Part shown: piece by piece, positions 1 through 11,581 of the stretch
How the letters are laid out: each line of letters begins with the position of its first letter
Position numbering within the stretch: the first letter of the stretch is position 1
Assembly: GCA_023079485.1 (NCBI GenBank)
Contig: CM041089.1
Span: 13,221,001 to 13,285,000 of the forward strand
DNA: 64,000 nt
Direction of reading: 5' to 3'
Source of the DNA: Archilochus colubris
Taxonomy: Eukaryota > Chordata > Aves > Apodiformes > Trochilidae
Notes under the pieces: generated by a model
What the model saw: only the letters and a program-made list of their open reading frames with translations
Database searches by the model: none
Told to the model about the DNA's origin: nothing
Translations under genes and position numbers: made by a program

Positions 1-403
1 ATTTTAACAGGGTAATGGCAATTCCTGATTTTCTCCTTCATAGTAGCCATGCCTTCAATATTAATCATGCTCATTCTACAAAACAACAATTATGGAATGG
101 AAGAGAATTATGGAATTATGGAATAAATAGAAGAAAAGAATCCAGAGAGCACAGTGTATTCATGAAAAGAACTAAAAATGGGAAAATATGTTTATGGAGC
201 CAGGTGGGTTGGCTTTGATAGTGAAGAAAGTAGGAAAAAGCATTGGGTAAGGAGGTTTAAACATTAAGGTGGAACTACTACCCTGAATTGTTTCTTAGGA
301 CAATTAATTATAAGTTAGTCTACTTTGGGTATTTATAAAATGGTAATAAATTAGTAGTAATCATAAATTATTTCACAGTTTGCAAGTATTGCTTTAAGTC
401 TTC

Positions 404-408
404 ATGTT
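404..408. repeat. Target site duplication, left, of LTR copy A
   Basis: ATGTT directly abuts the LTR start and is repeated exactly at 1226-1230. Confidence 0.85.
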
Positions 409-1225
409 TGTCACGGTTTAACACTGGCCCGGCAATTAAACCGAATAACAGACGCTCTCTATTAATCTCTCTCTCCTTGATAAAGAAAGGAGAGAGAATA
501 AGGGAGAGAGACTTATGGGTTGGAAACTAAACTACACAACTTTAATGAACAGTAATGATAAATAGGAAAAATTACTAAATATATACAAATATGCAGGAAA
601 ATGGAAACCACATTCCTCCCTCCTTTCCCCCAATAACTCTCACGTCACCACCGAGGCTGCAGGGCAGCCCTGGGAAAGTCCAGGCTGGACTCCTTGAGTC
701 GGCAGCAGTCGGGAACCGGAGGCAGGAACACACAGATATGGGCTGGCACGGATCAGGACCACAGGCAGACGAATGGACAGGATCCTTCCAGGATGCCGGG
801 TGAAGGAAGGGAGGAAGGGAAATCAGGAAATCCAGAAGTCTGGAAATCAGGAAATCCAGAAAAAATCTGGCTCGGTCCTTGTGATGCCTCAAATTTATAC
901 TGAGTGTGACGTATATGGGATGGAATCCTCTGTTTGGTCAATTCTGGCATCTATCTTGTCTGTTCCTCCCCAAAGGAGGGCTCAGGTGGGACCTCTTTAT
1001 CCTCCTGGGCGGTAAAATGTTTTCCTCAGAGCTGAGCAGTGTCCTTGGCTCTGCACACCAGTCTCTAGCAGTAACTATAAACATCAAGTGTTATCAATCC
1101 TAGAAGCACACACTGTCTGAGAAACTTGCTGTTAATTTCAGCAAGTGCAGCTGCTTACAAGAGACTTAGCTAAAAGCAAAAGTACAAAACAGAAAATCAC
1201 CTTTATCCTGGTCCAAACCAGGACA
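409..1225 (-). mobile_element. Solo LTR of an endogenous retrovirus (copy A, reverse orientation)
   Basis: The 817-bp element begins TGTCACGG and ends CCAGGACA on the + strand, the TG...CA form of an LTR. Perfect 5-bp target duplications ATGTT lie at 404-408 and 1226-1230. Judged by the TATA box and ATTAAA signal of its twin at 8221-9037, its sense strand is the minus strand. No gag, pol or env follows, so it is a solo LTR left by LTR-LTR recombination. A 5-bp duplication fits an ERVL-like class (inference). Open frames inside it are not genes. Confidence 0.9.
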
Positions 1226-1230
1226 ATGTT
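1226..1230. repeat. Target site duplication, right, of LTR copy A
   Basis: ATGTT directly follows the LTR terminal CA and matches 404-408. Confidence 0.85.
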
Positions 1231-2969
1231 GTAAGAGGATTTTGACTCTGGAGATGTGGTAACTCACTAAAATCTGATGCTAGTGAACCAGTGAAACTGA
1301 TGGTAAAGTTCCCAATTCTTGTAATATCATCAGAGCAGTTCTGGTAAAACATTTCTAAAAATTTGGGCTATAGTAGATCTGGAGGGGGTGTACAGGCTGG
1401 GGTCTGTCCTTCTGCTATCCTGTACCAAATGGTGACAAATATTATTGTCACATCTGCTTATCCCATGCTACCCTTTCACTGGGTGCCTGCCCTGGTGTTG
1501 TGCCAGGTCACAATTCTGAGTATTTTGTAGCCAAAATTGGTGCAGCCAGGGATAGAGACACCTTGATCCTTTCTGTGGTTGCTTCCCAGTGGAAACTGAG
1601 ACAGACAAACAGTAAATATCTGAGTGCTCTCCCTTTTCTTAAAGCCTTGAACACTTAGGTGGCAGCTGGCATGGAAATCATCTTGGTTGCTGTTCAATTA
1701 TTTCGCTTTTCTTTGGTTTTTCTTCAATCACAGAATCACCATGCAGCTTTCCATTCCTGCCCAGCTGTAGTAGGACACATGGTAACTTTTTTAAAGGAGA
1801 GGAAAAAGCCAGTTTGTCTTCATTTTTGCATTGTTTTTCTTGAATCAGAGCAAATACATTGTTACACTGCATCTTCTGGAGTTTATAGTTAAATCGGTCA
1901 CAAGATCATTGTAGAAACATAGCCAATAATTAAGATAAACACTGAGAATAAAGTCCTAGGTGGTTTATATCATTTAATATAGCAATAACTGCATGACAAT
2001 AACTTTTGAAATAGTCTCTATGGATTAAAAAAAAAAATCTGCTCATAGGTGCATGACTACTTTAGAAATATTCCTGCTGAAAGCTGCAAAACACCAGAGT
2101 AACACTAAGAAAAGCTTGAAAACAAAACAGTAACAGTTGAACCAATAAACCTCAGCAAAAGCAGAGGCAAGAAAAGCAGAATGACCTAAGAGTTTACTTC
2201 AGTTTTTCATTTTTTTTTCATTTTTTTACTTCTTTTTTTAAATCCTGGGCAGACCATTCCTAACCCACTTCACTGGGCAGACAGAGATAAATGTAAGTTT
2301 GCATTGCAGCTGCAATTAGGAACAGTTTTCTGACAACCTGTACGTGGTTTTCATTGAACACTTTGTTAATCTTATTTACTGTTCTTTTTAATGGGTTCAC
2401 AATCTCTTAGGATACAACTGGTATACTTTTGTGCCAGCTTAACTTCAGGTTTCTGATTTAAGCAAAATCTTTGTTACAGGCTTTTTAATACCTTCATGCT
2501 TTTCATGTATAAACCCAGCAGGTTTCCCCTGATGAGAGGCATGGCTAGGCAAACAATTTAGGGAACTTACCAGTAGAAACTCCAGATGTGGAGACCCAAA
2601 ATCATGTGAAACTGCTGTGCCCCCAAAGCCTGACCAGAAATATATAAATCCAAAAATGTGGAATAATAACTTCATCTTTCTCCACCAGTGCCTTGCTCTC
2701 CTGGAGCTGTGCTGGGGAGAATCCTCAGGTTAGTTCAGCTCCCTGTAGGTGATTTTATTCCAGCTGCCTTGATCAGGATGATGCTCAATTGCTGTGGGAT
2801 TGCTCTACCTGTAATTTAGGCATCCATCACCCATTGCTGTCCAGGCTTCCTCTGACTCAACAAAAACAGCAGCATCAAGAAGGACAGGGTGAGGATATAA
2901 GGGAAGGTGACACCTTTGCCATGAATTCCAAAAGCACCTCAGGTAGTGCTGATAATAGAACAGATACTG
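1231..2969. other. No gene recognised
   Basis: AT-rich single-copy-looking sequence between LTR copy A and the first CR1. The open frames are short and none resembles a known protein. T-rich runs occur around 2209-2240. Confidence 0.6.
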
Positions 2970-3467
2970 TTCTGGGCCCCTCAGTTCAGGAAGGAGATTG
3001 AGGTGCTGGAGCAGGTCCAAAGAAGAGCAAGGAGGCTGTGAAGGGATCCAGCAGAATTGCTGTGAGGAAGGGCTGAGGGAGCTGGGGGTGTTGAGGCTGG
3101 AGAAGAGGAGGCTCAGGGGAGACCTCATCACTCTCTGCAACTCCCTGAAAGGAGGTTGGAGCCAGGGGGGTGTTGGGCTCTTTTCCCAGGCAACTCTCAG
3201 CAAGACAAGAGGGCAGGGTCTCAAGTTGTGCCAGGGGAGGTTTAGGTTGGAGATGAGAAAGAATTTCTTTCTGGAGAGGGTGATCAGGCATTGGAATGGG
3301 CTGCCCAGGGAAGTAGTGGATTCTCCGTGTCTGGAGATATTTCAAAAGAGCCTGGATGTGGCACTCAGTGCCATGGGCTGGGAACTGCAGTGGTAGTGGA
3401 TCAAGGGTTGGACTTGATGATCTCTGAGGTCCCTTCCAACCCAGTCAATTCTATGATTCTATGATTC
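2970..3467 (+). mobile_element. CR1 LINE, 5'-truncated 3' end
   Basis: This begins inside the last part of CR1 ORF2 (TTCTGGGCCCCTCAG...) and ends with TTGATGATCTCTGAGGTCCC and the tail (ATTCTATG)n. It is very similar to the copies at 27818 and 46693. Residual CR1 peptide ([30 protein letters not shown]) is readable but interrupted. CR1 is the main avian LINE and usually leaves 5'-truncated copies without clear target duplications. Confidence 0.92.
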
Positions 3468-4939
3468 AAGCACACAGGAGTTCATCCTTCAGGATAAGGT
3501 TACAGCAGCTTCATCAATAACAGGCAAAGTATGTCCTGAACCATAGACTCAAGACATTGTTTTTGAAAACTGGACAATAAAGCCATGACTAGTCTGAAAT
3601 GCTGCCTTCAATGCCAAATTACTTAATTACCTACTTGGAAAAATGAAAAGAAACCCACAGTCCTCCTCTTGAAACACATGAGCAAGTCAGGAGCAACCTG
3701 GCACATTAGAAGTTAAAAAGTCAGAAATTTTTTCCGCAGTGTTAGCCAGTTCCACTTGCTGTTGGTTGCCCCAAAGCTTCCAGGTATAAGTGATTCTGAA
3801 GAATTCAGGTCCTCAATGTTTATTTTTTTTAGGAGCAGGATTTAAGGGCAGGGCCCTTGAAAGTCTCACTGGCAGTGAGAAGGAAAAATCAGAGCTAGAA
3901 ATGCAGCTGAAGTGCTTTGATGTATCACATCTTCTCAATGTGCCTCTCCAACACTTCTTCCTGCTCCCAATCTACCTGCAAATCTTGAATAAAATGACAA
4001 CAGAAAAAATAAAAACCTGACACTTGTGAAAGCCTGATAAACCTCAGAGGGGAGATCTTTAGGAGATCTTGGTAATGATCTCTGACAACCAGACACCCTT
4101 CTGCACACAGGGCTCTTCTTTTTCCAGCAGTTGCTTCCCCAGCTCTTGGATGTGGTTCTTCATTCAGCAGTTTTCCTGGTTGAAAAAGAATTCTTTTGAG
4201 CATCCCTCCAAAAGAGAAAACTAAACAAGCTGACAAAATGCTGCAACATTCATTTACATCACAAAGGCAGACGTTTTTTTTGGTTTTTTTTTCATCTCAG
4301 AATCATGTGAGACTCAAGGGGCATCTGATTACTGACATGATGCCAAACAGGATACAGTCTGCATATTCTTACACATGCAAAGGTATCTGGGGGCAGAGTG
4401 AGTAATGGCATTCTTCAGATGAAGAGGTCATTACATCATTTTCATGCACCAAAAGAAAATCCTTCTCCTTCCACTAGTCACAAACCCTTTTTTTTTTTTA
4501 AGCCTAAAATCAGTCTCAAATAACAAACAAGCTCCAAATAAATTAACCAAACTTTTGCCATTCTGAAATCTCCCCCAGATTTTTGCATTATGCAGGGGCC
4601 TGTGCTTCATAGAAGGAAGTTCTGGTATTTCAGGAAGGATTTCACTCTTAGCAGCAGAAGTAAGTAAAGAAATCACCAATTATCACTAAATCTCTTCCTG
4701 GTGAAGGAACAGTTCCTGCCTGTGACGGGGTTGATCTCTACCATGTAATATCCTACTTCACACATATGGAATGACAGTGGATAGATAATCATTCTCCTTC
4801 AGCAGGGCACACTTGGCAACCTAATTTTGATGTCAGGCTGCCAGCTAAGCTTAAGTGTGGTTGAATGTGTCTTTTAATTACAAGGAGTTCATTAGAAAAC
4901 TTCAGAGGGGGGTTATACATGCAATTAAAGGAATATTTT

Positions 4940-4963
4940 ATGTATATATATATATATATATAT
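4940..4963 (+). repeat. (TA)n microsatellite
   Basis: About eleven TA units following TATGTATATA. Simple repeat. Confidence 0.9.
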
Positions 4964-5027
4964 TCTCAGTGGCAGAAGCAAAGACTTTCCAAGAAATAAT
5001 TCACCAGAGCTTTCTAATGCCCCTCCC

Positions 5028-5146
5028 AAACCAACCAACCCATGAAATAAACCCAAACAAACAAAAAAACCCAACCCTTCTCCTCCTCACAAAAAAAATC
5101 CACCAACAAAAACCAAAACCACCAAACCAGAAGCAAACAACAAAGG
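5028..5146 (+). repeat. A/C-rich low-complexity tract
   Basis: CCAACCAACC, CAAACAAACA and CCAAAACCACC runs with little G or T. Similar tracts occur at 13198-13270, 20187-20265, 26350-26420, 37240-37325 and 45560-45620. Confidence 0.6.
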
Positions 5147-5687
5147 ATAACAGAAAAGTTACTAGCAATGTCTCCTCTCTGCCTCTACACCTTTCCTCAA
5201 CAAGTAACCTGTCAATGCAAACAAAATGGAAACTAAAAAACTCAGCAGATAGGCCACAGGAGACCTTAAGCAACAACCACCTCTGCCAAACTGGAATTTC
5301 AGGTTGCTTTCATCTCACAAAATAAAGAGGTTTTATTTCACCAGTACCATTCTGACAAGCTAAACAATGCACCATAATTTAAAGCCTTGCAAAAATTCCT
5401 TTAACCTCTTCCATAATTGTGATTTAATGCCAAATTCCAGTCCCATCCCTGACCTTTTGCTCACTGTAATTCCTATCTTTGTGTCCTCACTTCAGTGTCT
5501 CCAAAATAGGATTTAATGTTCTATAGTAGCTATGCTAAAACTTATTGAACTTATGCTCTGCAGAGCCCCAAAACTTCGTGTGTGAAGAACACCACAACTT
5601 CTCCAGTATTGCAGAAGTACTAAAAGGAGCATTTTAGTGTCCTTGTCATCTCTCCCATGCCTGCTAATTACAAAGCCAGGCATCCAA

Positions 5688-5712
5688 GCTTCCTAACTAC
5701 TTTTTAGGAAGC
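5688..5712. repeat. 9-bp inverted repeat
   Basis: GCTTCCTAA, 7-base loop, TTAGGAAGC. A perfect stem in intergenic DNA with no T-run after it and no known role. Confidence 0.6.
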
Positions 5713-6752
5713 ACTTGCTTGCATGCATAATTAACACTTATTAATTGGGCTGCTAAAGCTGCTGTTCAAGTTTTAAATAAGTTAAGAGCTTTGCTGAAGC
5801 ACCATTCAGTGAGAAATGAAGCTTATTGTTATCTGACCTGCTGCACCACATCCACCTCCCATTCTCAGAAACTCTGCAGAGATAATCACTCTATTTGCTT
5901 TGTATTCTAAAGAGTAAACCACAACCTTACTCCTAAATTACCTCTCTTGAAAGAAGAACAATGCAGCAAAGAGGAAACAACCTTCCAAACTCCTATCCTA
6001 CCAGGAAAAAAGTAGTTGCTTCTTAAAAAATAAAAAAAATAAATCTGTGAGAATTCACATATCCTATTCTTTCAGAGATTATTATTTAAAAAACGACTAT
6101 TTGCTTGGTGTGCAAAGCTTTCTTTGAAGACACTTAGTAGTTCAAAAGAGCCTTTGCAGAAGTTTTTGTATAATCTATTCCTGGAGGTCCCTCTAGTGGC
6201 TGAGGTGTCGAGTTTAGCTGGTCTGGCTTCATAGGCTACAGGTGTTTTTGGGGTTTTTTTAGTCTCATTTTTCTGATAATAGGCACAAAATGCATCCTTT
6301 AAAATTGATCATTCCTCCTTCTACAAAAACTGAAAGTGGTAGAAAAGGATTTGTCACGTTAGAAAAAAAAGGAAAAAATAATTGGCACTTGGAGAATAAG
6401 GAAGTTATTTCATCCAGTTAGAAAATGCTGTGTTACTGCTTGCCAGCTTTGCCATCCAACCACAGACCCAGTTGGTTTTCTTTTCTTATGCAGGGCTGTT
6501 TGAAGACATGGAGAGGTAGCACCTTGTTTTCAGACTGTCCTCTGGCACAGTTTGTCTTTTACTTGAGAAATCTGTCCTGTTCAGGTATGAGGACTGAATG
6601 CCCAGATCCATGGTGGGACAACTCCCAGGGTTGGAATGCTCCAATGGATGCCTACAAATTCTTCAGAAAGGATGGAGAGGGAAGGATGATGCACCTCAGG
6701 TCATGGTGATACAGATGCTGATAAATTTATTTTACTTGTTTTATTGTTGACA

Positions 6753-6806
6753 GTTGGATGCCATGATCTTAGAAGTCTTTTCCATCCATGACAATTCTGT
6801 GCTGTG
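6753..6806 (+). mobile_element. Decayed CR1 3'-end fragment
   Basis: GTTGGATGCCATGATCTTAG followed by AAGTCTTTTCCATCCATGAC is a degenerate version of the CR1 3' end (ATGATCTTAGAGGTCTTTTCCAACC in intact copies). Up to about 200 bases upstream may belong to the same relic, but I cannot see it clearly. Confidence 0.55.
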
Positions 6807-7167
6807 TCCCTCTTCTTAAGGGTTGTATTTTTTAAGGAGAAGCTGACACTCTCTGAGGAGGAAGCTTACACTCTGTTTCTCTGTTCTCTGGTTTAGAACC
6901 CAGTGAGAGTGGTTCTGAATTGTAGGCTAAGGAAAGACAAAGCTTGTAGCAGATAGTAATTTTTTGCACTTTTTAAGCTGAGGATACCAACAGGAAAAAT
7001 CTCCAGGGTAGAATTTATCGTGCTGACTGAAATGCTTTGATTGGTATTGACACACTAAAAATAGAGTTGTGTGTAGATAACATCTTAAGTCACCCAGCTT
7101 CTCAAATTCTGCAGAAATCAGGATGTTCACCTCAACATCCCAGAAGCCTCCAGAAAGACTGAAAGCT

Positions 7168-7204
7168 TAACATCCAACCCAGCCAATTCTCTGATTCTAT
7201 GATC
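7168..7204 (+). mobile_element. Short CR1 tail remnant
   Basis: The string CCAACCCAGCCAATTCTCTG plus ATTCTATGAT has the form of the terminal 35 bases of CR1. It is very short and could also be a chance (ATTCTATG)-like string. Confidence 0.5.
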
Positions 7205-8215
7205 ATCTGCTTGCTGTTTTCTCCCCATGCTGGCTACAGGAACCCTGTCCTTGAACAGTACTTCCCTAGACCTCCCCTGCTCTTATCTAAGGAGCTTCTA
7301 GCTCCTTTTTTCTTTTTTTCCTCTTTCACCCAAGCAGCTCTGCACAGTGAACTGCTGGCCCCTCTTTCTACTGCACCCATTTAATAGGAATTGGTCCCAG
7401 AGATGCCTGCCTGCCTCAAGAGCAGAGCTAACTGGGCACTGGTCCTCAACAGGACAAGCTACCTTATTCTAATTATAGAAATGGCAATAAATTGTTCAAT
7501 AAAGTGTTACATTTTAAGCTGAGGAAGAAATAGGACACTTAAAACAACTTATAGAGATCATCCAATTGTTGAACTTGATACTCTGAAAGGAGGGTGATTC
7601 AGAGATTTCTTTTGATGCAGAATAAATAATAAATTATCCAAGAGAGCAGCAATTTCCTGTAAGCCTACTGAATTTAAGAAATCATTTTCATTTCTCTATC
7701 CAAGGGGGAAGTTCCAGTCTCTAACCTTGGATTTGAACAACTGGAGTTCAGCTCCCAGTTCTCCCACAGACTTCCTGTGTGACCTCTGTGGGTGTCACTG
7801 TCCTTTTGCCTTTGGTTTCTTAATGTGTCCATGGGATAATAGCACTGTTCTCCTTTGGAGCTGTGCTGAGAAATCCAGTTGCAGGATCAACACCTGGATT
7901 TGCTGGGGAAGAGAAGAAACAGGATTAGCCAGTAAAAAGGCAAGGAAGCTTTGGAACACCACGTAACGTTCTGGTGTGCAGACAGAACTAATTACACTGG
8001 GATTTTGATTTAAAACCCACAAATTTCATTGAGCTGCTTTAACTGCTGCTCATCCTAAACAGAGATTCTTCCTGGCATTTGCCCTTGCTGTGAAATTTCT
8101 TGTCAACAAATAAAGAAACAGAGATAACCTGCACACAGCAGGCTCAGTTGTCACTGGTAACAATGATCTTTGAAGTTACAGCTCAACAATTGTGCAAAGA
8201 GAAAACAAAGAGAAC

Positions 8216-8220
8216 CCATC
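8216..8220. repeat. Target site duplication, left, of LTR copy B
   Basis: CCATC abuts the LTR start and recurs at 9038-9042. Confidence 0.85.
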
Positions 8221-9037
8221 TGCCCTGGTTTGGGCCAGGATAAAGGTGATTTTCTGTCTTGTACTTTTGCTTTTAGCTAAGTCTCTTGTAAGTAGTTGCA
8301 CTTGCTGAAATTAACAGCAAGTTTCTCAGACAGTGTGTGTTTCTAGGATTGATAACACTTGATGTTTATAGTTACTGCTAGAGACTGGTGTGCAGAGCCA
8401 AGGACACTGCTCAGCTCTGAGGAAAACATTTTGCCGTCCAGGAGGATCCAGAGGTCCCACCTGAGCCCTGCTTTGGGGAGGAACAGACAAGATAGATGCT
8501 AGAATTGACCAAACAGAGGATTCCATCCCATATACGTCACACTCAGTATAAATTTGAGGCATCACGAGGGCCGAGTCAGATCTTTTCCGGATTTCCAGAT
8601 TTCCAGACTTCTGGATTTCCTGATTTTCCTTCCTCCCTTCCTTCACCCGGCATCCTGGAAGGATCCTGTCCATTCGTCTGCCTGTGCTCCTGATCCGTGC
8701 CAGCCCATATCTGTGTGTTCCTGCCTCCGGTTCCCGACTGCTGCCGACTCCAGGAGTCCAGCCTGGACTTTCCCAGGGCTGCCCTGCAGCCTCGGTGGTG
8801 ACGTGAGAGTTATTGGGGGAAAGGAGGGAGGAATGTGGTTTCCATTTTCCTGTATATTTGTATATATTTAGTAATTTTTCCTATTTCTCATTACTGTTCA
8901 TTAAAGTTGTGTAGTTTAGTTTCCAACCCATAAGTCTCTCTCCCTTATTCTCTCTCCTTTCTTTATCAAGGAGAGAGAGATTAATAGAGAGCGTCTGGTA
9001 TTCGGTTTAATTGCTGGGCCAGTGTTAAACCGTGACA
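8221..9037 (+). mobile_element. Solo LTR of the same endogenous retrovirus family (copy B, forward)
   Basis: This 817-bp element runs from TGCCCTGGTTTGGGCCAGGA to ACCGTGACA and is the near-identical reverse complement of copy A, with the same length. Perfect 5-bp duplications CCATC lie at 8216-8220 and 9038-9042. In this orientation it has ACGTCA (8534-8539, a CREB/ATF-type core), TATAAA (8547-8552) and ATTAAA (8900-8905), the layout of an LTR promoter and poly(A) signal. Both ends are near-palindromic: a CCTGGT/ACCAGG pair at the 5' end and a CGGTTTAA/TTAAACCG pair at the 3' end. There is no internal retroviral sequence. Confidence 0.9.
8534..8552 (+). promoter_or_regulatory. LTR promoter core: ACGTCA motif and TATAAA
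   Basis: ACGTCA at 8534-8539 is followed 7 bases later by TATAAA at 8547-8552. A CREB/ATF-like motif close to a TATA box is common in active LTR promoters. It would drive transcription rightward, towards TRPM5, which starts 14 kb away. Activity is unproven. Confidence 0.5.
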
Positions 9038-9042
9038 CCATC
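9038..9042. repeat. Target site duplication, right, of LTR copy B
   Basis: CCATC directly follows the LTR end and matches 8216-8220. Confidence 0.85.
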
Positions 9043-11249
9043 TCAAGCTTAGTGGCTGTGGTTAATAACCAAAGGGGGAGAAACTGGAATCTGTGGAGGA
9101 TGCAGTGACTCAAACATTCAAGTCAATGAACATTCAGTGCAAGTTTCACCTTGTAATACAAAGGAATCTAAGGAGGAAATCATTGCACGTGGATTGGCAG
9201 AGTGAGCAAGACTGAAGAAGAAGGGAAGAAGAAGAAAGAATAATAATAATAGTAAGTAAGAATAATAATAATAAAGGACTGAATAAATGGTGCTGTGATT
9301 TTGCAGAATAGCAGGTGCCTTCAGATCTTACAAAACTTTTAACCTCAAGCACCCGGGAGAGGACAATCAATCACAAATCTGCAATTATTTCAAGCATTAT
9401 TTCCTTCTTAGCAGATTGATAGAAAGGCTGGAAAGCTGCCAGGAAGGGAGACAGATGGGTGTGATGACCAGAGAGGTCAGCAAACTTTAGGAGAACTCTG
9501 CAGAAAAGGCAATGAAACAATCCAGGAAATGGGTTTATAATAAATACATCTGCTTTGAGCAGAAGGGAGAACATGCAAAAACAAATAAAGAAATAATTAT
9601 AATAATAAAAAAGGTTTGCCTGACAGAACAGTACAGTTTAAATAAGACTGCAAAAGAATAAAAATACACAGGATTTCAACAGAGAGGACACTTGCAGAAG
9701 AATATTCCAAGAGATACTGAGATTCTCTCTCTGTCTTACTCAGGGCCTGGAACAAGAAGAGCCTCAGACCCAGTTTTGCTCCTGAATTGTAGATTCAGCT
9801 GAGCAAATGAGTTCTACACCAGAGACAAACGTCTGCTTGGGTTATTACTTTCACAATTTCAGCACCTAATGCTTTCTGACAAAACCATTGGTCAAATCTG
9901 GACAAAACCAGGCAGTGCCAGTGCCTTCAAGACATTAAAATGTGGTTCAGCTCTAAGAGAACATCTCTTGATTCAGGTTCTGTTTTGTTTCAGGATTTTG
10001 TACTTCAAGCAAGTGTCACTGCTGTAACAAAGATAAGAGAACTTTTTATTACTCTGCTGCAATGGAATTCACCAAAATCACATTCCTAGAAACACAAACA
10101 TGGATAGTTAATAAATAGTGGCATGTGGACATATAAAGGAAATTTTAAAGCAATCCAGAATAATTACACAGATCATGATGAGAGAAACAAATCTGTTCTC
10201 TTGAACAGAGAGAAATTGGCTATCTGACTGGTTTATATCATTTTATATTCTAATCAAAAGGATGTGTCAGTGATACATTTTCTAAAGGTTTTAGAAACAA
10301 AGCACACAAAGGAATCCAGACTTGCAGAAGAAAAGTGAACTTAAAGCCTGTGAAAATGGCAAAGACTGAAAACACCAAATATTTGTGGCATACATCAACT
10401 TACACCAAAAAACCCACAGTACAAACATAGAGGAGTCATAACACTCCTTTTGATAGTGAAGGACAGAAGTGTGTGAATAAACATATTACTATGAAAAAAA
10501 TGGAAAACTTGGGCATATCTTTGCCTTCCTCACAGTAGCCCTCAGCTGAACTGCAGTGTGTATCAAGATAGCAAGTTACCTAAAGAAGCATGGTGATGGA
10601 ACACTGGAACTCTAAATACAGAATAAATCCCCCAAATTAACTCACTTTTAAGGCTGCCATGCTGTGCACAAAAGCTGGAAGTTATTGATGTAAGTGTACA
10701 CTAAGCCTTAATCATTGGGATAGCTCTGGGACTGCACACAGGTGCTCTGGGAGGTTTGCTAAAGATTTTTATAGCTGAGAAAAGCACCTGACTCCTCTGA
10801 GAGGGAATGAGGAATCAGTTACTCAAGATCCAAGTCACTGCAATTTGAAAAGTTAATATAGAAATTATATTCCCAGCTGGTTGTCCCTTTCTGATAACTC
10901 CTGTTGCAGAGCAATGCTGATTATTTGCATCTCCATCTGTTTTCACAGGGCTTATTTCCATCCAGAGCTACCAGAGGCATTAGGAATGTTTATTTTTATT
11001 GGCACAGGGATGGGTGTGCCAAGTCATCTGGTAACATCCTCCTCTTTCCAAACAGGCAAAGGGAGCAGCAGCAAACATCAGGCACCCCGAAGCAACTCAG
11101 CCCTGCAAAGGCCAGGCAGCAGGTAGGATGGAGAACTATATAAATCAGAGATGCTTCTGAATCAACCATTACTTAAATCATTACTTAACTCTGTATTTTC
11201 TTTTCCCTTCATTAGCAGGGAGTAATTAGCAGTGGTATAAAGCAGTCAC
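9043..11249. other. No gene recognised
   Basis: Purine-biased, AT-rich sequence after LTR copy B with one trinucleotide microsatellite. No reading frame with recognisable protein similarity. Confidence 0.55.
9214..9275 (+). repeat. GAA/AAT trinucleotide microsatellite
   Basis: A GAA-rich run passes into (AAT)n with one AGTAAGTAAG interruption. Simple-sequence repeat. Confidence 0.85.
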
Positions 11250-11581
11250 TGCCACTCTTGCCTTTTTTTGAGGAGCCAAGTATAGGTAAAAACTTCCAGA
11301 TTTTCTGTATCAGGAATTCCATGAGCTATTTTTTTTTTTGCTGTTCTTTATGTTCTACACGGCTTTCTGTAGGTTTTTCTTTTCAGTACTTTCTTTTTCT
11401 TATATCTTTCCTTTCTTTCCTTTTTTTGCCACTCTTTCCTTTTTTTGAGGAGCCAAGTATAGGTAAAAACTTCCAGATTTTCTCTATCAGGAATTCCATG
11501 AGCTATTTTCTTTGCTGTTCTTTATGTTCTACATGGCTTTCTGTAGGTTTTTTTTGTTCAGTACTTTCTTTTTCTTATATC
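11250..11581 (+). repeat. 177-bp tandem duplication
   Basis: Two adjacent copies (11250-11426 and 11427-11581) share TTTTTGAGGAGCCAAGTATA, AAACTTCCAGATTTTCT, GGAATTCCATGAGCTATTTT and GTTCTTTATGTTCTACA at a period of 177. The differences are few and mostly in T-runs, so the duplication is fairly recent. The matching peptide repeat in the frame across it is only a consequence. Confidence 0.93.

Larger units (their letters stand above)
3468..8215. other. No gene recognised
   Basis: Intergenic-looking DNA. Apart from the TA microsatellite, the A/C-rich tract, the small inverted repeat and two CR1 scraps I see nothing coding. A TAAT-rich patch (TAATTAACACTTATTAATT, about 5729-5747) resembles clustered homeodomain sites but is unsupported. 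Confidence 0.55.

Noticed and set aside
575..1103. Open frames up to 105 codons inside LTR copy A, and the twin set at 8326-8871
   Set aside because: They lie in an LTR, are mirrored in both copies and resemble no gag, pol, env or host protein.
2805..3396. Minus-strand and plus-strand frames of 119-139 codons
   Set aside because: They are readings of the CR1 3' end and recur in the other CR1 copies at 28035-28521 and 47151-47861.
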